DNA from: Spirochaetales bacterium
GTDB taxonomy: Bacteria; Spirochaetota; Spirochaetia; Sphaerochaetales; Sphaerochaetaceae
DNA length: 6,860 bases
Direction of reading: 5' to 3'
Assembly (NCBI GenBank): GCA_012800465.1
Contig: JAAZJI010000213.1
Location: forward strand, 1-6,860
In this document: positions 1 through 6,369 of the stretch, piece after piece
Numbering within the stretch: the stretch's first letter is position 1
Layout: each line of letters begins with the position of its first letter
The notes under the pieces: model-generated
What the model saw: only the letters and a program-made list of their open reading frames with translations
What the model was told of the DNA's origin: nothing
Database searches by the model: none
Made by a program: the position numbers and the translations under genes

Positions 1-377
1 ATCGCTTCCTTTTTCCATTCCGATTCGGTGGCCCCGTCATTCTGGTAGCTCATGATCCGGATGAATTTCGTTCCCAACCTTCTCATTCTCGGTATGGACC
101 GCAGCAGGTCCTTCTCATCTCTCTCGAATGGCGTATTGATCGAGCGGGCCCAGTTGGCGATCGCGGAAGCGAAGCATGCGGCGCGCATATGTGCATCCTG
201 CATTGTTCGATACACGTGTTCAAAGCGGTCATCATCCATTTCGCAAATGTTGATTCCCCCTACGTTGCGCAACTCGATGGTGTTCCATCCAAGCTCCTTG
301 TGCATCGCGATCTGTTCGTCGATGCCCGGAGCGCATTCATCGGCAATTCCCGTAAGTCTGTCAGTATTCGTGTTCAT
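1..377 (-). CDS. Sugar phosphate isomerase/epimerase, TIM-barrel family (partial, C-terminus outside window)
   Basis: The gene reads leftward from an ATG whose first base is 377 and stays open for 125 codons to the window edge, so only the N-terminal part is seen. Recognisable segments are GIADECAPGIDEQIAMHKEL (residues 10-29), GWNTIELRNV (30-39), SAIANWARSI (71-80) and LGTKFIRIMSY (101-111). This is the pattern of the xylose-isomerase-like (AP endonuclease family 2) TIM-barrel sugar isomerases and epimerases, with strand-end acidic residues such as the E of IELR expected to help bind a metal. A GGGAGG ribosome-binding site lies a few bases upstream, inside the dehydrogenase gene, and the start overlaps that gene's end by 17 bp, which supports translational coupling. 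Known members isomerise or epimerise keto sugars, inositol derivatives or sugar phosphates in the cytoplasm. The exact substrate cannot be told. The family call is confident and the specific function is open. Confidence 0.88.
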   Translation of the reverse strand, partial: MNTNTDRLTGIADECAPGIDEQIAMHKELGWNTIELRNVGGINICEMDDDRFEHVYRTMQDAHMRAACFASAIANWARSINTPFERDEKDLLRSIPRMRRLGTKFIRIMSYQNDGATESEWKKEA

Positions 378-1380
378 TCAGTCCCTCCCAGTGGATCACG
401 ATTCCCAGATGATGATCCTTGTCATCGATCAGCCAGCCATATGCTTCCTCCGCTTGGGAGGGTTCGATATGGTCGGTAATGAAATTGTCAACCTTCAGCT
501 TGCCTTCATTGATGAGCCGGATCGCCCGTTCTCCAAACGATTTCCGGCTTGGATACGGGCCGAACTTCGGGTATCTGTTCTCGTGGACTCCATGGATGTC
601 GAGAAATTTCCTGTGGATATTCTTATAGACGTCAATTTCCACATATCCTCTCGTCGAGCCGAGGAACATCACCTCTCCATGTTCATTCACGGTCCGCAGA
701 CAGTCGGAGACGACTGAAGGAACCCCTGTCGCTTCCACTACCGTATCAAACCCGGCTCCATGGGAGATCTCATCCAGCATGGATTTGAGGTCACCGTGCT
801 GCAGACGGATCGTCTCCAGCCCGCAATCCCTGGCCATGTTCAGCCGATCTTCCGAAAGGTCCGCCACGAACACCCGTCTTTGCATAGTCGTCTTGAAGAT
901 CTGGGCGCAAAGATTTCCGATCATGCCGCCGCCATAGACCAGCACGTTTCCCGTTTCCCTCCGGGAGGCGGCCGCCGCGGTGTATGAGATCTGGGCGAAT
1001 CTTCCCAGCAGGACCTTGACCTGATCGACATCGGGGTCCACTCTGAAATGCAACGCATCTTCCACGTCGACCACCGAATGGGATGCGTGGGTTCCGTAGT
1101 GGAACAAGCACTCTCCAATCTTGAACTGCGAAACATTTTTTCCGATGCCGACAATCCTCCCGACACTCGCATACCCCGGCGCGATGGGATAGCGCGCCCA
1201 GGTGATTTCCGGGTCCTTGAATCCGACATGGGTCCCCATGAAGAGGGCCAGTTCGGTTCCCGGGCTGATCAGGGAATACATATTCTCAACCAGGACCTCC
1301 GTATCCGACAGGGGTCCGATTTCCGATGTTTCAAAGATCACCTTGTACCTGTCTTGGAACAACATCGCCGTCCGTTTCAT
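361..1380 (-). CDS. Medium-chain dehydrogenase/reductase (alcohol dehydrogenase-like) lacking the usual zinc ligands
   Basis: This is a 339-residue cytoplasmic NAD(P)-dependent oxidoreductase of the medium-chain (MDR) superfamily, close to the usual length. The N-terminal GroES-like domain carries LISPGTE (residues 37-43) and PIAPGYASVGRIVGIG (65-80). The Rossmann domain begins with VYGGGMIG (148-155) and has an acidic residue, D174 in VADLSEDR, at the end of the second strand, which usually favours NAD over NADP. In zinc alcohol dehydrogenases the first region holds a catalytic Cys and the second a GHE; here they read S/P and GY. The four-cysteine structural-zinc lobe is also absent. This resembles the BchC-like branch, often found in sugar operons. 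The start follows AAGAGG with 5-6 nt spacing, 12 bp after the permease stop. From context it probably oxidises a hydroxyl of the imported sugar or a derivative, paired with the downstream isomerase. The substrate is unknown. Confidence 0.88.
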   Translation of the reverse strand: MKRTAMLFQDRYKVIFETSEIGPLSDTEVLVENMYSLISPGTELALFMGTHVGFKDPEITWARYPIAPGYASVGRIVGIGKNVSQFKIGECLFHYGTHASHSVVDVEDALHFRVDPDVDQVKVLLGRFAQISYTAAAASRRETGNVLVYGGGMIGNLCAQIFKTTMQRRVFVADLSEDRLNMARDCGLETIRLQHGDLKSMLDEISHGAGFDTVVEATGVPSVVSDCLRTVNEHGEVMFLGSTRGYVEIDVYKNIHRKFLDIHGVHENRYPKFGPYPSRKSFGERAIRLINEGKLKVDNFITDHIEPSQAEEAYGWLIDDKDHHLGIVIHWEGLNEHEY

Positions 1381-1392
1381 ACCAACCTCTTC

Positions 1393-2220
1393 TTATCCTT
1401 TCACCGCACCGGCGGTAATGCCGGTCATGAACAACTTCTGGAACGCCAGGAACACGAGAATGACAGGCACGATTGAAATCGTGGTCATTGCAAGCAGATT
1501 CGACCAGTTTATCTGCAGCTGTCCAACGAAATTCGCCAAGGCCTGCTGCATCGTCTGTTTCTTGTTGTCCGTAATGACGATCAACGGCCAAAGATAGTCG
1601 TTCCACCGCCACATGAAGGAGAAGATGGCGATCGTGGCGATGATGGGTCTTGAAAGGGGAAGAACGATCTGCCAGAAGATCCTCAACTCCTTCGCCCCGT
1701 CGATTCTCGCCGATTCGATCATCGAATTGGAGATGTTCACCATGTATTGGCGCGCCAGGAAGATGCCCGTCGGGGTTGCGGAGGGAGGAATGATGATTCC
1801 CCACAATGAATTCAGGAGACCCAGGTCCTTGAGCTGGAGAAATATCGGGATCATGATGACCTGCAGAGGAACCATGAGGGTCGCGATCATGATGGCGAAT
1901 ATGATGTCCCGCCCGAAGAAGATGTATTTGGCCAAGGCATATCCGGCCATGATGTTGATGACCACCGTCAACAGGGTGGCCACGACGGCGACGAAAACCG
2001 TATTCGAAAAATAGACGATGAAATTGCCGTGTCTGAAAGCGGAAATGAAATTCTCGAACGTCCACTCGTCGGGAAACAGCGTCATGGGGACACGAAACAA
2101 TTCGCTCTGTGGTTTGAACGCGGAGATGATCACCCAGACGACGGGAAACAGGGTGAACAATGCCGCTATCAGGAGTGCGATATTCTTCGCATGGGTAAGA
2201 TACGATCTGTTCCTAGTCAT
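1393..2220 (-). CDS. Carbohydrate ABC transporter permease, MalG/UgpE-type
   Basis: This 275-residue inner-membrane protein is the second of two permeases in a family 1 (CUT1) sugar ABC importer. About six hydrophobic segments are visible, near residues 13-34, 72-94, 104-128, 137-157, 192-212 and 240-262. The cytoplasmic EAA loop that docks the ATPase is at 169-188, beginning ESARIDGA and ending IVLP, in the conserved E-x-A-x-x-D-G form. The C-terminus MTGITAGAVKG is a typical ending for MalG-like subunits. Its ATG overlaps the end of the upstream permease gene by 8 bp (ATGACTAG), so the two are probably translationally coupled and made in equal amounts. It should pair with that permease to form the membrane channel. 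The family is certain. The transported sugar cannot be deduced. Confidence 0.96.
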   Translation of the reverse strand: MTRNRSYLTHAKNIALLIAALFTLFPVVWVIISAFKPQSELFRVPMTLFPDEWTFENFISAFRHGNFIVYFSNTVFVAVVATLLTVVINIMAGYALAKYIFFGRDIIFAIMIATLMVPLQVIMIPIFLQLKDLGLLNSLWGIIIPPSATPTGIFLARQYMVNISNSMIESARIDGAKELRIFWQIVLPLSRPIIATIAIFSFMWRWNDYLWPLIVITDNKKQTMQQALANFVGQLQINWSNLLAMTTISIVPVILVFLAFQKLFMTGITAGAVKG

Positions 2221-3106
2221 AGTGCGCTTCCTTGCCCGACAGCCTGAACTGCATCAATGTGAATGCGCCGATGATCATCATCAATACAATCGACATGGCG
2301 GATGCATAGCCCATGCGGTCCTCGATGAACGCCACTTCATACACCTGCTGGACGATGAATTTCGTCGAATACCCCGGGCCGCCCTTGGTCATCGTCACAA
2401 TCAGTTCGTATGCTTTGAAGGATGCTATCGTGGAGAGGACGATCACGACCAATACGGTGCTCTTGAGCAGCGGCAGGGTGATCCTCCGGAATTCCTGCCA
2501 TCGATTCGCCCCGTCGATGGTGGCGGCCTCATACAACTCGAGCGGAATGGCCTGCAGTCCACTGATGAATATGACCATGTAATATCCGGCCCCCGCCCAT
2601 ACCGTCACGGCGATCACGCTCATCATCGCCATCGGCCCGTTCGTCAACCAGGGGACCCTCGCCCCTCCGAGGGAGCGGATGACATAATTCAGGATGCCCA
2701 TCTCATCCCCCAGGATGAATCGCCAGCTGATTCCTACGGCAACCATCGAGATCAGGGACGGGATATAGAAGACGGCTCTGAAAACCCGTTCACCCCTGAT
2801 GCTGTTCTTGCTCAGGGCCAAAGCCAGGAGCAGAGAGACCACCAGTAGCAGCAGGACTGCACAGAATGAATATACGATGGTGTTCCTCAGCGTGATGATG
2901 AACACCTTGTCCTTGAAGAGAAGAAGGAAATTCTTCAGTCCCACGAATTCGGGGGAAGTGAATACACCCCAATCCATGAACGACATGGACAACCCGCGAA
3001 AGAGCGGAATGATGATGAACGTCGTAAATATCAGAATGTTCGGCAACAAAAAGAGAAGAGGGGCCAGAGTTTGATGAAAATTCCCTTTCGTTTTTGTTGT
3101 TTTCAT
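2213..3106 (-). CDS. Carbohydrate ABC transporter permease, MalF/UgpA-type
   Basis: This is a 297-residue inner-membrane permease of a CUT1 sugar importer. The first hydrophobic segment is near residues 14-36 (LAPLLFLLPNILIF...), with others near 75-99, 110-132, 160-183, 213-233 and 265-287. The ATPase-docking EAA loop lies at 193-212, starting EAATIDGA and ending ITLP, with all hallmark residues present. I chose the ATG at 3106 because GGAGG sits 5 nt upstream and the protein then begins MKTTKTKGNFHQ, as in relatives. The frame is open further upstream, with ATGs at 3190 and 3166. The one at 3166 also has an AGGAG, but only 3 nt away, and the added residues look non-conserved. The gene follows the binding-protein gene after a 198-bp gap and overlaps the next permease by 8 bp. 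Confidence 0.95.
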   Translation of the reverse strand: MKTTKTKGNFHQTLAPLLFLLPNILIFTTFIIIPLFRGLSMSFMDWGVFTSPEFVGLKNFLLLFKDKVFIITLRNTIVYSFCAVLLLLVVSLLLALALSKNSIRGERVFRAVFYIPSLISMVAVGISWRFILGDEMGILNYVIRSLGGARVPWLTNGPMAMMSVIAVTVWAGAGYYMVIFISGLQAIPLELYEAATIDGANRWQEFRRITLPLLKSTVLVVIVLSTIASFKAYELIVTMTKGGPGYSTKFIVQQVYEVAFIEDRMGYASAMSIVLMMIIGAFTLMQFRLSGKEAHYD

Positions 3107-3135
3107 GACGGCCTCCAAATCATCGGCATGACCGG

Positions 3136-3155
3136 TTCCCGGAAAAGAACGGGAA
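3136..3155 (-). other. Small inverted repeat upstream of the first permease gene
   Basis: TTCCCG and CGGGAA flank an 8-nt loop, about 30 nt upstream of the chosen permease start and just downstream of the alternative start at 3166. A 6-bp stem of this kind could form by chance. If real, it could influence access to the permease ribosome-binding site. Confidence 0.25.
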
Positions 3156-3260
3156 AATGGATTCATGGTCTCCTGAAATCGATCAAACACAACGGCCTCG
3201 TCACATTTGCAATTTCAGACCGCGATCCATGCACATTGCGATGCGAGATCTTTTTTGAAA

Positions 3261-3292
3261 GGCATGCACATCGGTTGCCCGACATGCATGCC
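3261..3292 (-). promoter_or_regulatory. Strong intercistronic hairpin after the binding-protein gene
   Basis: On the minus (coding) strand, GGCATGCATGTCGG pairs with CCGATGTGCATGCC across a GCAA loop. The stem has 14 bp, two of them G-U wobbles, closed by a GNRA-type tetraloop. It begins about 12 nt after the binding-protein stop codon. The bases after it read TTTCAAAAAAG, so there is no U-tract and it is not a good intrinsic terminator. In other sugar ABC operons (malE-malF is the classic case), a hairpin at this place protects the upstream binding-protein mRNA from 3' decay, so the binding protein outnumbers the permeases. I infer the same role here. A 9-bp direct repeat, TGCCCGACA on the plus strand (3276-3284 and 3289-3297), overlaps it. 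Confidence 0.7.
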
Positions 3293-3304
3293 CGACAGAT
3301 CGAA

Positions 3305-4555
3305 TTACAGCGAGTCGGCCTTGTCTTGAACCGCCCTGACCGCAGCGTCGGCGGTGATGTTGCCCAAAAGGACCTGGACGATCTGCTCGCGCAGCGTCGC
3401 GGAAATCTTGTTCACATTCGCATCTTTCCATTCAACGGCGGTAAAAGCCGGTGTCTTGGAGAGGTCGCTCTGGAACACCGCGAAGTCGCCGACATTCGAA
3501 GGATACCGGACATCGCTGTCCAACCGGGATGAAAGATTGAACGTGTTCAGACAATACAGTTCATTGTGCTTCTTGTCGGAGAATGCCGCCATCAGATCCA
3601 TCGCGGCCTTCTTGTTCTTGCTGTCTTTGAAGGAGGCGATGAATTTTCCGCCGGGGACCGATGAGTTGATCTTGCCCTTGGGGGTTGACACGGCGCACCA
3701 TTCGAAATCCTTGACATTGCTGTTATAGGTGTTGATCAGCCAGCTGCCGCCTATATGGGAGGCGACCAGACCGGCCTGGAACAATTCGGCGGGATTCTCG
3801 GAACCCAACCACACGCTCTTGGGCACCAGACCCGAATCATGCAGATGCTTCACATAGTTGATCGCATCGATGTTCTCCTTTTTGACGAAATCGATGGCCG
3901 TCTGATCGCTGTTCATGAAGCTGCCGCCAAATTCGAACATGATGGTCGAGAACCGGTGCGGAGTGAAATCAAGCGCCAATCCATATTTGATCTTGTCATT
4001 CGCGGCGATGACTTTCTTGACTGCGGCTTCCCACTCGGTCCAGGTCCAGGTCTTGCTCAATTCCTTGACGTCGATCCCCGCCTTTTTCCAGGCTGTGAGG
4101 TTCACGATCATCCCATTGGCCGTCGCCTCCGTCGGATATGCCAACATCTCACCTTTCGGTCCAAGCGTGAACGCCACGGAAGCGGGCATGAACTGCTTCT
4201 TCACCTCCTCGACGTTCGAGACGTACGAGTCGATCGGCTCGAGGCTCGGGCCGAGGGCCGCCAGGTGGTTGTTCGTTATCCTTGCGACGTCGGGAGGGTT
4301 GCCACCGCTGATCATGAGTTTCAATTTCTGTTCGTACTCATTGAACGCTATGACCTGCATGTCGACTTTCACATTTGGATTCGCCGCCAGATAATCCTGA
4401 ATGGTATCGAGGAATACGTCCGATTCGTTCGCATCGTTGAACCACAGGACACTCAGTGTCGTGGGTTTCGCCGCGGCGGCGCTTTCAGCCGCTCCCGCCG
4501 CAAACAGTGAAATACCCACTACCATCATGATGATGATCAAAAAAGATTTTTTCAT
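3305..4555 (-). CDS. Extracellular solute-binding protein of a sugar ABC transporter (family 1)
   Basis: This is a 416-residue periplasmic receptor that captures a carbohydrate and delivers it to the two permeases encoded downstream. It starts with a signal peptide: MKKS, a hydrophobic core at about residues 5-19, and a small-residue stretch AAGAAES at 19-25 where cleavage is likely. There is no lipobox cysteine, so a soluble periplasmic protein is expected, which implies a diderm host. Mature-protein features fit family 1 (MalE/UgpB-like) proteins: LSVLWFND (34-41), the GGNPPDVAR segment (84-92), AYPTEATANGMIVN (139-152), KTWTWTEWEAAVKK (168-181) and the GGSWLINTYN aromatic segment (269-278), a likely ligand-contact region. 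An AAGGAG ribosome-binding site lies 6 nt before the ATG. It is the first gene of the operon, followed by a strong hairpin that may raise its level. The ligand is unknown. Confidence 0.95.
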   Translation of the reverse strand: MKKSFLIIIMMVVGISLFAAGAAESAAAAKPTTLSVLWFNDANESDVFLDTIQDYLAANPNVKVDMQVIAFNEYEQKLKLMISGGNPPDVARITNNHLAALGPSLEPIDSYVSNVEEVKKQFMPASVAFTLGPKGEMLAYPTEATANGMIVNLTAWKKAGIDVKELSKTWTWTEWEAAVKKVIAANDKIKYGLALDFTPHRFSTIMFEFGGSFMNSDQTAIDFVKKENIDAINYVKHLHDSGLVPKSVWLGSENPAELFQAGLVASHIGGSWLINTYNSNVKDFEWCAVSTPKGKINSSVPGGKFIASFKDSKNKKAAMDLMAAFSDKKHNELYCLNTFNLSSRLDSDVRYPSNVGDFAVFQSDLSKTPAFTAVEWKDANVNKISATLREQIVQVLLGNITADAAVRAVQDKADSL

Positions 4556-4573
4556 GGTAGACTCCTTTTCTTC

Positions 4574-4602
4574 ACTGTACCCGCGAATATCAAATTTGAC
4601 AA
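4574..4602 (-). promoter_or_regulatory. Candidate promoter of the sugar transport operon
   Basis: On the minus strand, TTGTCA (4602-4597) and TACAGT (4579-4574) are separated by exactly 17 bp, a fair sigma-70-like match (5/6 and 4/6). The resulting leader would be short, with the AAGGAG close to the 5' end. An alternative -35, a perfect TTGACA, lies further upstream at 4636-4631, but the hexamer 17 bp after it (TTGATT) is a poor -10. Either choice falls within the palindrome cluster, so repression by a bound regulator would be easy to picture. Confidence 0.4.
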
Positions 4603-4640
4603 GTAAAAATCAAATTAATTTGCAATAAATTGTCAAATTG
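4591..4640. promoter_or_regulatory. AT-rich symmetrical palindrome cluster, candidate operator
   Basis: Three related elements sit within 50 bp. AATTTGACAA (4593-4602) and TTGTCAAATT (4630-4639) are perfect inverted copies of each other. Midway between them is a perfect 12-bp palindrome, CAAATTAATTTG (4611-4622). The left arm also contains the 8-bp palindrome CAAATTTG (4591-4598). The outer arms are symmetric about position 4616 and the central palindrome about 4616.5, so the whole block is nearly one symmetric unit, with centres 18-19 bp apart (close to two helical turns). It lies 36-85 bp upstream of the binding-protein start and overlaps the -35 candidates. I infer a regulator-binding region for the sugar operon, but no regulator gene is in the window. 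AT-rich DNA gives palindromes easily, so this is a candidate only. Confidence 0.45.
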
Positions 4641-4941
4641 TTTTGCGTCAAAAAGAGAAGAACGGGAATCGCCCGAATGGGAATGTCCCGGAAGTCCGGG
4701 CATGCAGGAGCATGGCGATCCGACGATGCCCGACCATCAAAACGTCTCCATGCCATGTCCGAGAACGGCCACGGCCGCGGCGTTCTGTGCCGACTCTTTC
4801 GGAGGGTGCTCTCTTTTTTTAGCTATCCGAAAGAATTACGTCCTTTGATTACGCTATTTTTCAATGTCTTTTTCCATCGTTACGGTGTACACTGGAGATA
4901 GTGGTTTTTTTCTATTTCCGGAACATATGGGAGGAACATCA
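4641..4941. other. Gene-free leader region upstream of aspA, GC-rich and hairpin-rich in its left half
   Basis: No convincing gene is seen on either strand. From about 4660 to 4800 the DNA is GC-rich by eye, between AT-rich flanks. It contains consecutive inverted repeats: CGGG/CCCG (4663-4675), CCCGG/CCGGG (about 4683-4703, with outer ATG/CAT pairs around a bulged T), GGAGCATGGC/GCCATGTCC (4707-4716 and 4752-4760, one bulge) and GAACG/CGTTC (4763-4785). From 4840 to 4941 it is AT-rich and ends in GGGAGGA (4929-4935), the aspA ribosome-binding site. The aspA promoter is not clear: TACACT (4888-4893) is a possible -10 without a good -35. A short CACT/AGTG stem followed by seven T (4890-4911) also lies in this leader. 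Confidence 0.5.
4795..4834. repeat. Perfect 9-bp inverted repeat upstream of aspA
   Basis: TCTTTCGGA (4795-4803) and TCCGAAAGA (4826-4834) are exact inverted copies separated by 22 bp that include a run of seven T. The spacing (31 bp centre to centre, about three helical turns) would suit two operator half-sites or the base of an RNA stem-loop in the aspA leader. No function can be assigned from sequence alone. Confidence 0.45.
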
Positions 4942-6327
4942 ATGAAACAGTTCAGGATCGAACACGATTCTCTTGGAGAAAAGCAGGTACCCGCAGATGC
5001 ATATTATGGGGTACAGACCGTCCGGGCGATGGAGAACTTCGTCATCTCCGGCACCCCGATCTCTTCTTTCCCCGAGTACATCAAGGCTTTGGGCTACATC
5101 AAGAAAGCCTGCGCCTTGGCGAACATGGAGTTCAAGATTCTCGACAAGCAGGTCGGAGAAGTGATCATCAAGGCCAGCGAGGAGCTGATCGCCGGAAAGA
5201 TGAATGATCAATTCCCGATCGATGCGATCCAAGGCGGAGCGGGAACCTCGGTGAACATGAACGCGAACGAAGTGATCGCCAACCGCGCCCTCGAACTCCT
5301 TGGAAAGGAACGGGGAGTCTATGACGCCGTCCACCCGAACAACCACGTCAACCTTTCCCAATCGACCAACGACGTGTGTCCTTCGGGGATCCGGATCGCG
5401 ATCCATCACATGCTCGACGACCTGAACGAAGCCCTCATCGGGTTGCGGAAAGCCCTCGCCGACAAGGGCGTCGAATTCGGCGACGTGCTGAAAATGGGGC
5501 GGACGCAGCTCCAGGATGCGGTTCCGATGACCCTCGGGATGGAGTTCACCGCCTGGGCGGCCTCCGTCGAGGAGGATCTCGTCCGGCTGAAGGAGGTCCA
5601 GACCCTCCTGACGGAGATCAACATGGGCGGAACCGCGATCGGTACCGGGATCAACGCCCCGAAAGAGTACGCCAAGGTGGTAACTTCCCACCTGGCGAAG
5701 CTGACCGGCCTTCCCCTCCATCCGGCGAAAGACCTCGTGCAGGCGACCCAGGATTCCGGAACCTTCGTGGAGGTGAGCGGCTTCCTCCGCCGAATCGCGG
5801 TGAAGGTCTCCAAGATCTCCAACGACCTTAGGCTCCTCTCTTCCGGACCGCGGACGGGCATCAGCGAGATCACGCTTCCTCCGATGCAGCCGGGCTCCTC
5901 GATCATGCCGGGCAAGGTGAATCCGGTCATCCCCGAAGTGGTGAACCAGGTCGCCTTCGATGTGATCGGCAACGACGTGTCCGTCGCGATCGCCGCCGAG
6001 GCGGGCCAGCTCGAGCTGAACGTGATGGAGCCCCTCATCGCCTACAAGATCTTCATCTCGATCGACCGCCTCACCCGCGCTCTTTCCACGCTCACGGAGA
6101 AGTGCGTCGTCGGAATCGTCGCCAACCGCGACCGTGCGCGCTCGCTGGTCGAAAACTCCATCGGCATCATCACCAATCTGGTTCCGCGCCTCGGCTACGA
6201 GCTGTGCGCCCAAATCGCCAAGAAGGCCCAGAAGACCGGCGGATCGGTGTATGAGATCGTGCTGGAGGAAGGCCATCTCGGCAAGGAGGAGCTGGATCGG
6301 CTTCTCTCACCCGACGCGATGCTGTAG
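4942..6327 (+). CDS. aspA: Aspartate ammonia-lyase (aspartase)
   Basis: This is a complete 461-residue cytoplasmic enzyme catalysing L-aspartate to fumarate plus ammonia, reversibly, as a homotetramer of the fumarase/aspartase superfamily. Conserved blocks are in order: VPADAYYGVQT (16-26), GGAGTSVNMN (98-107), SQSTNDVCPSG (139-149), KMGRTQLQDAVPMTLG (184-199), and the signature loop GSSIMPGKVNP (318-328) with the catalytic serine at 319/320. At 185-192 it reads GRTQLQDA. Class II fumarases have His where this has Q189, which favours aspartase over fumarase. I chose the ATG at 4942 because GGGAGGA lies about 6 nt upstream and MKQFRIEHDSLGEKQVPADAYYG matches family N-termini; in-frame ATGs at 4864 and 4927 would only add non-homologous residues. 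It is somewhat shorter at the C-terminus than E. coli AspA. It is divergent from the sugar operon, richer in GC, and followed by its own terminator. Likely roles are aspartate catabolism or feeding fumarate into anaerobic metabolism. Confidence 0.94.
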   Translation: MKQFRIEHDSLGEKQVPADAYYGVQTVRAMENFVISGTPISSFPEYIKALGYIKKACALANMEFKILDKQVGEVIIKASEELIAGKMNDQFPIDAIQGGAGTSVNMNANEVIANRALELLGKERGVYDAVHPNNHVNLSQSTNDVCPSGIRIAIHHMLDDLNEALIGLRKALADKGVEFGDVLKMGRTQLQDAVPMTLGMEFTAWAASVEEDLVRLKEVQTLLTEINMGGTAIGTGINAPKEYAKVVTSHLAKLTGLPLHPAKDLVQATQDSGTFVEVSGFLRRIAVKVSKISNDLRLLSSGPRTGISEITLPPMQPGSSIMPGKVNPVIPEVVNQVAFDVIGNDVSVAIAAEAGQLELNVMEPLIAYKIFISIDRLTRALSTLTEKCVVGIVANRDRARSLVENSIGIITNLVPRLGYELCAQIAKKAQKTGGSVYEIVLEEGHLGKEELDRLLSPDAML

Positions 6328-6334
6328 ACAGGAC

Positions 6335-6369
6335 CATCCCGGTGGAGAGATCCATCGGGATGACTTTTT
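6335..6369 (+). terminator. Rho-independent terminator of aspA
   Basis: CATCCCGGTGG (6335-6345) pairs with CCATCGGGATG (6352-6362) over 11 bp (one G-U pair) around a 6-nt AGAGAT loop. After two bases comes TTTTT (6365-6369), then CCTT. It begins 7 nt after the aspA stop codon. Stem strength, loop size, T-tract and position all fit an intrinsic terminator, so aspA is probably transcribed alone or as the last gene of its unit. Confidence 0.88.

Noticed and set aside
3107..3190. N-terminal extension of the first permease to ATG 3190 or 3166
   Set aside because: The extension is not typical for this family. The ATG at 3106 has the best-spaced GGAGG, although 3166 also has a close AGGAG and cannot be fully excluded.
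4638..4901. Plus-strand 87-codon open frame (and an overlapping 72-codon one at 4630) between the divergent genes
   Set aside because: There is no ribosome-binding site, no recognisable protein pattern, low-complexity basic composition, and it spans the inverted repeats and AT-rich leader.
4890..4911. CACT/AGTG stem followed by seven T in the aspA leader, as an attenuator
   Set aside because: A 4-bp stem is too weak to call a terminator without supporting structure or conservation.
4864..4941. N-terminal extension of AspA using the ATG at 4864
   Set aside because: The added residues do not resemble aspartase N-termini, and a good ribosome-binding site directly precedes the ATG at 4942.
4939..6276. 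Long open reading frame antisense to aspA (445 codons)
   Set aside because: It lies opposite a well-conserved aspA. Its composition is rich in Asp, His, Arg and Gly with no family motif, as expected from the complement of a GC-biased gene.
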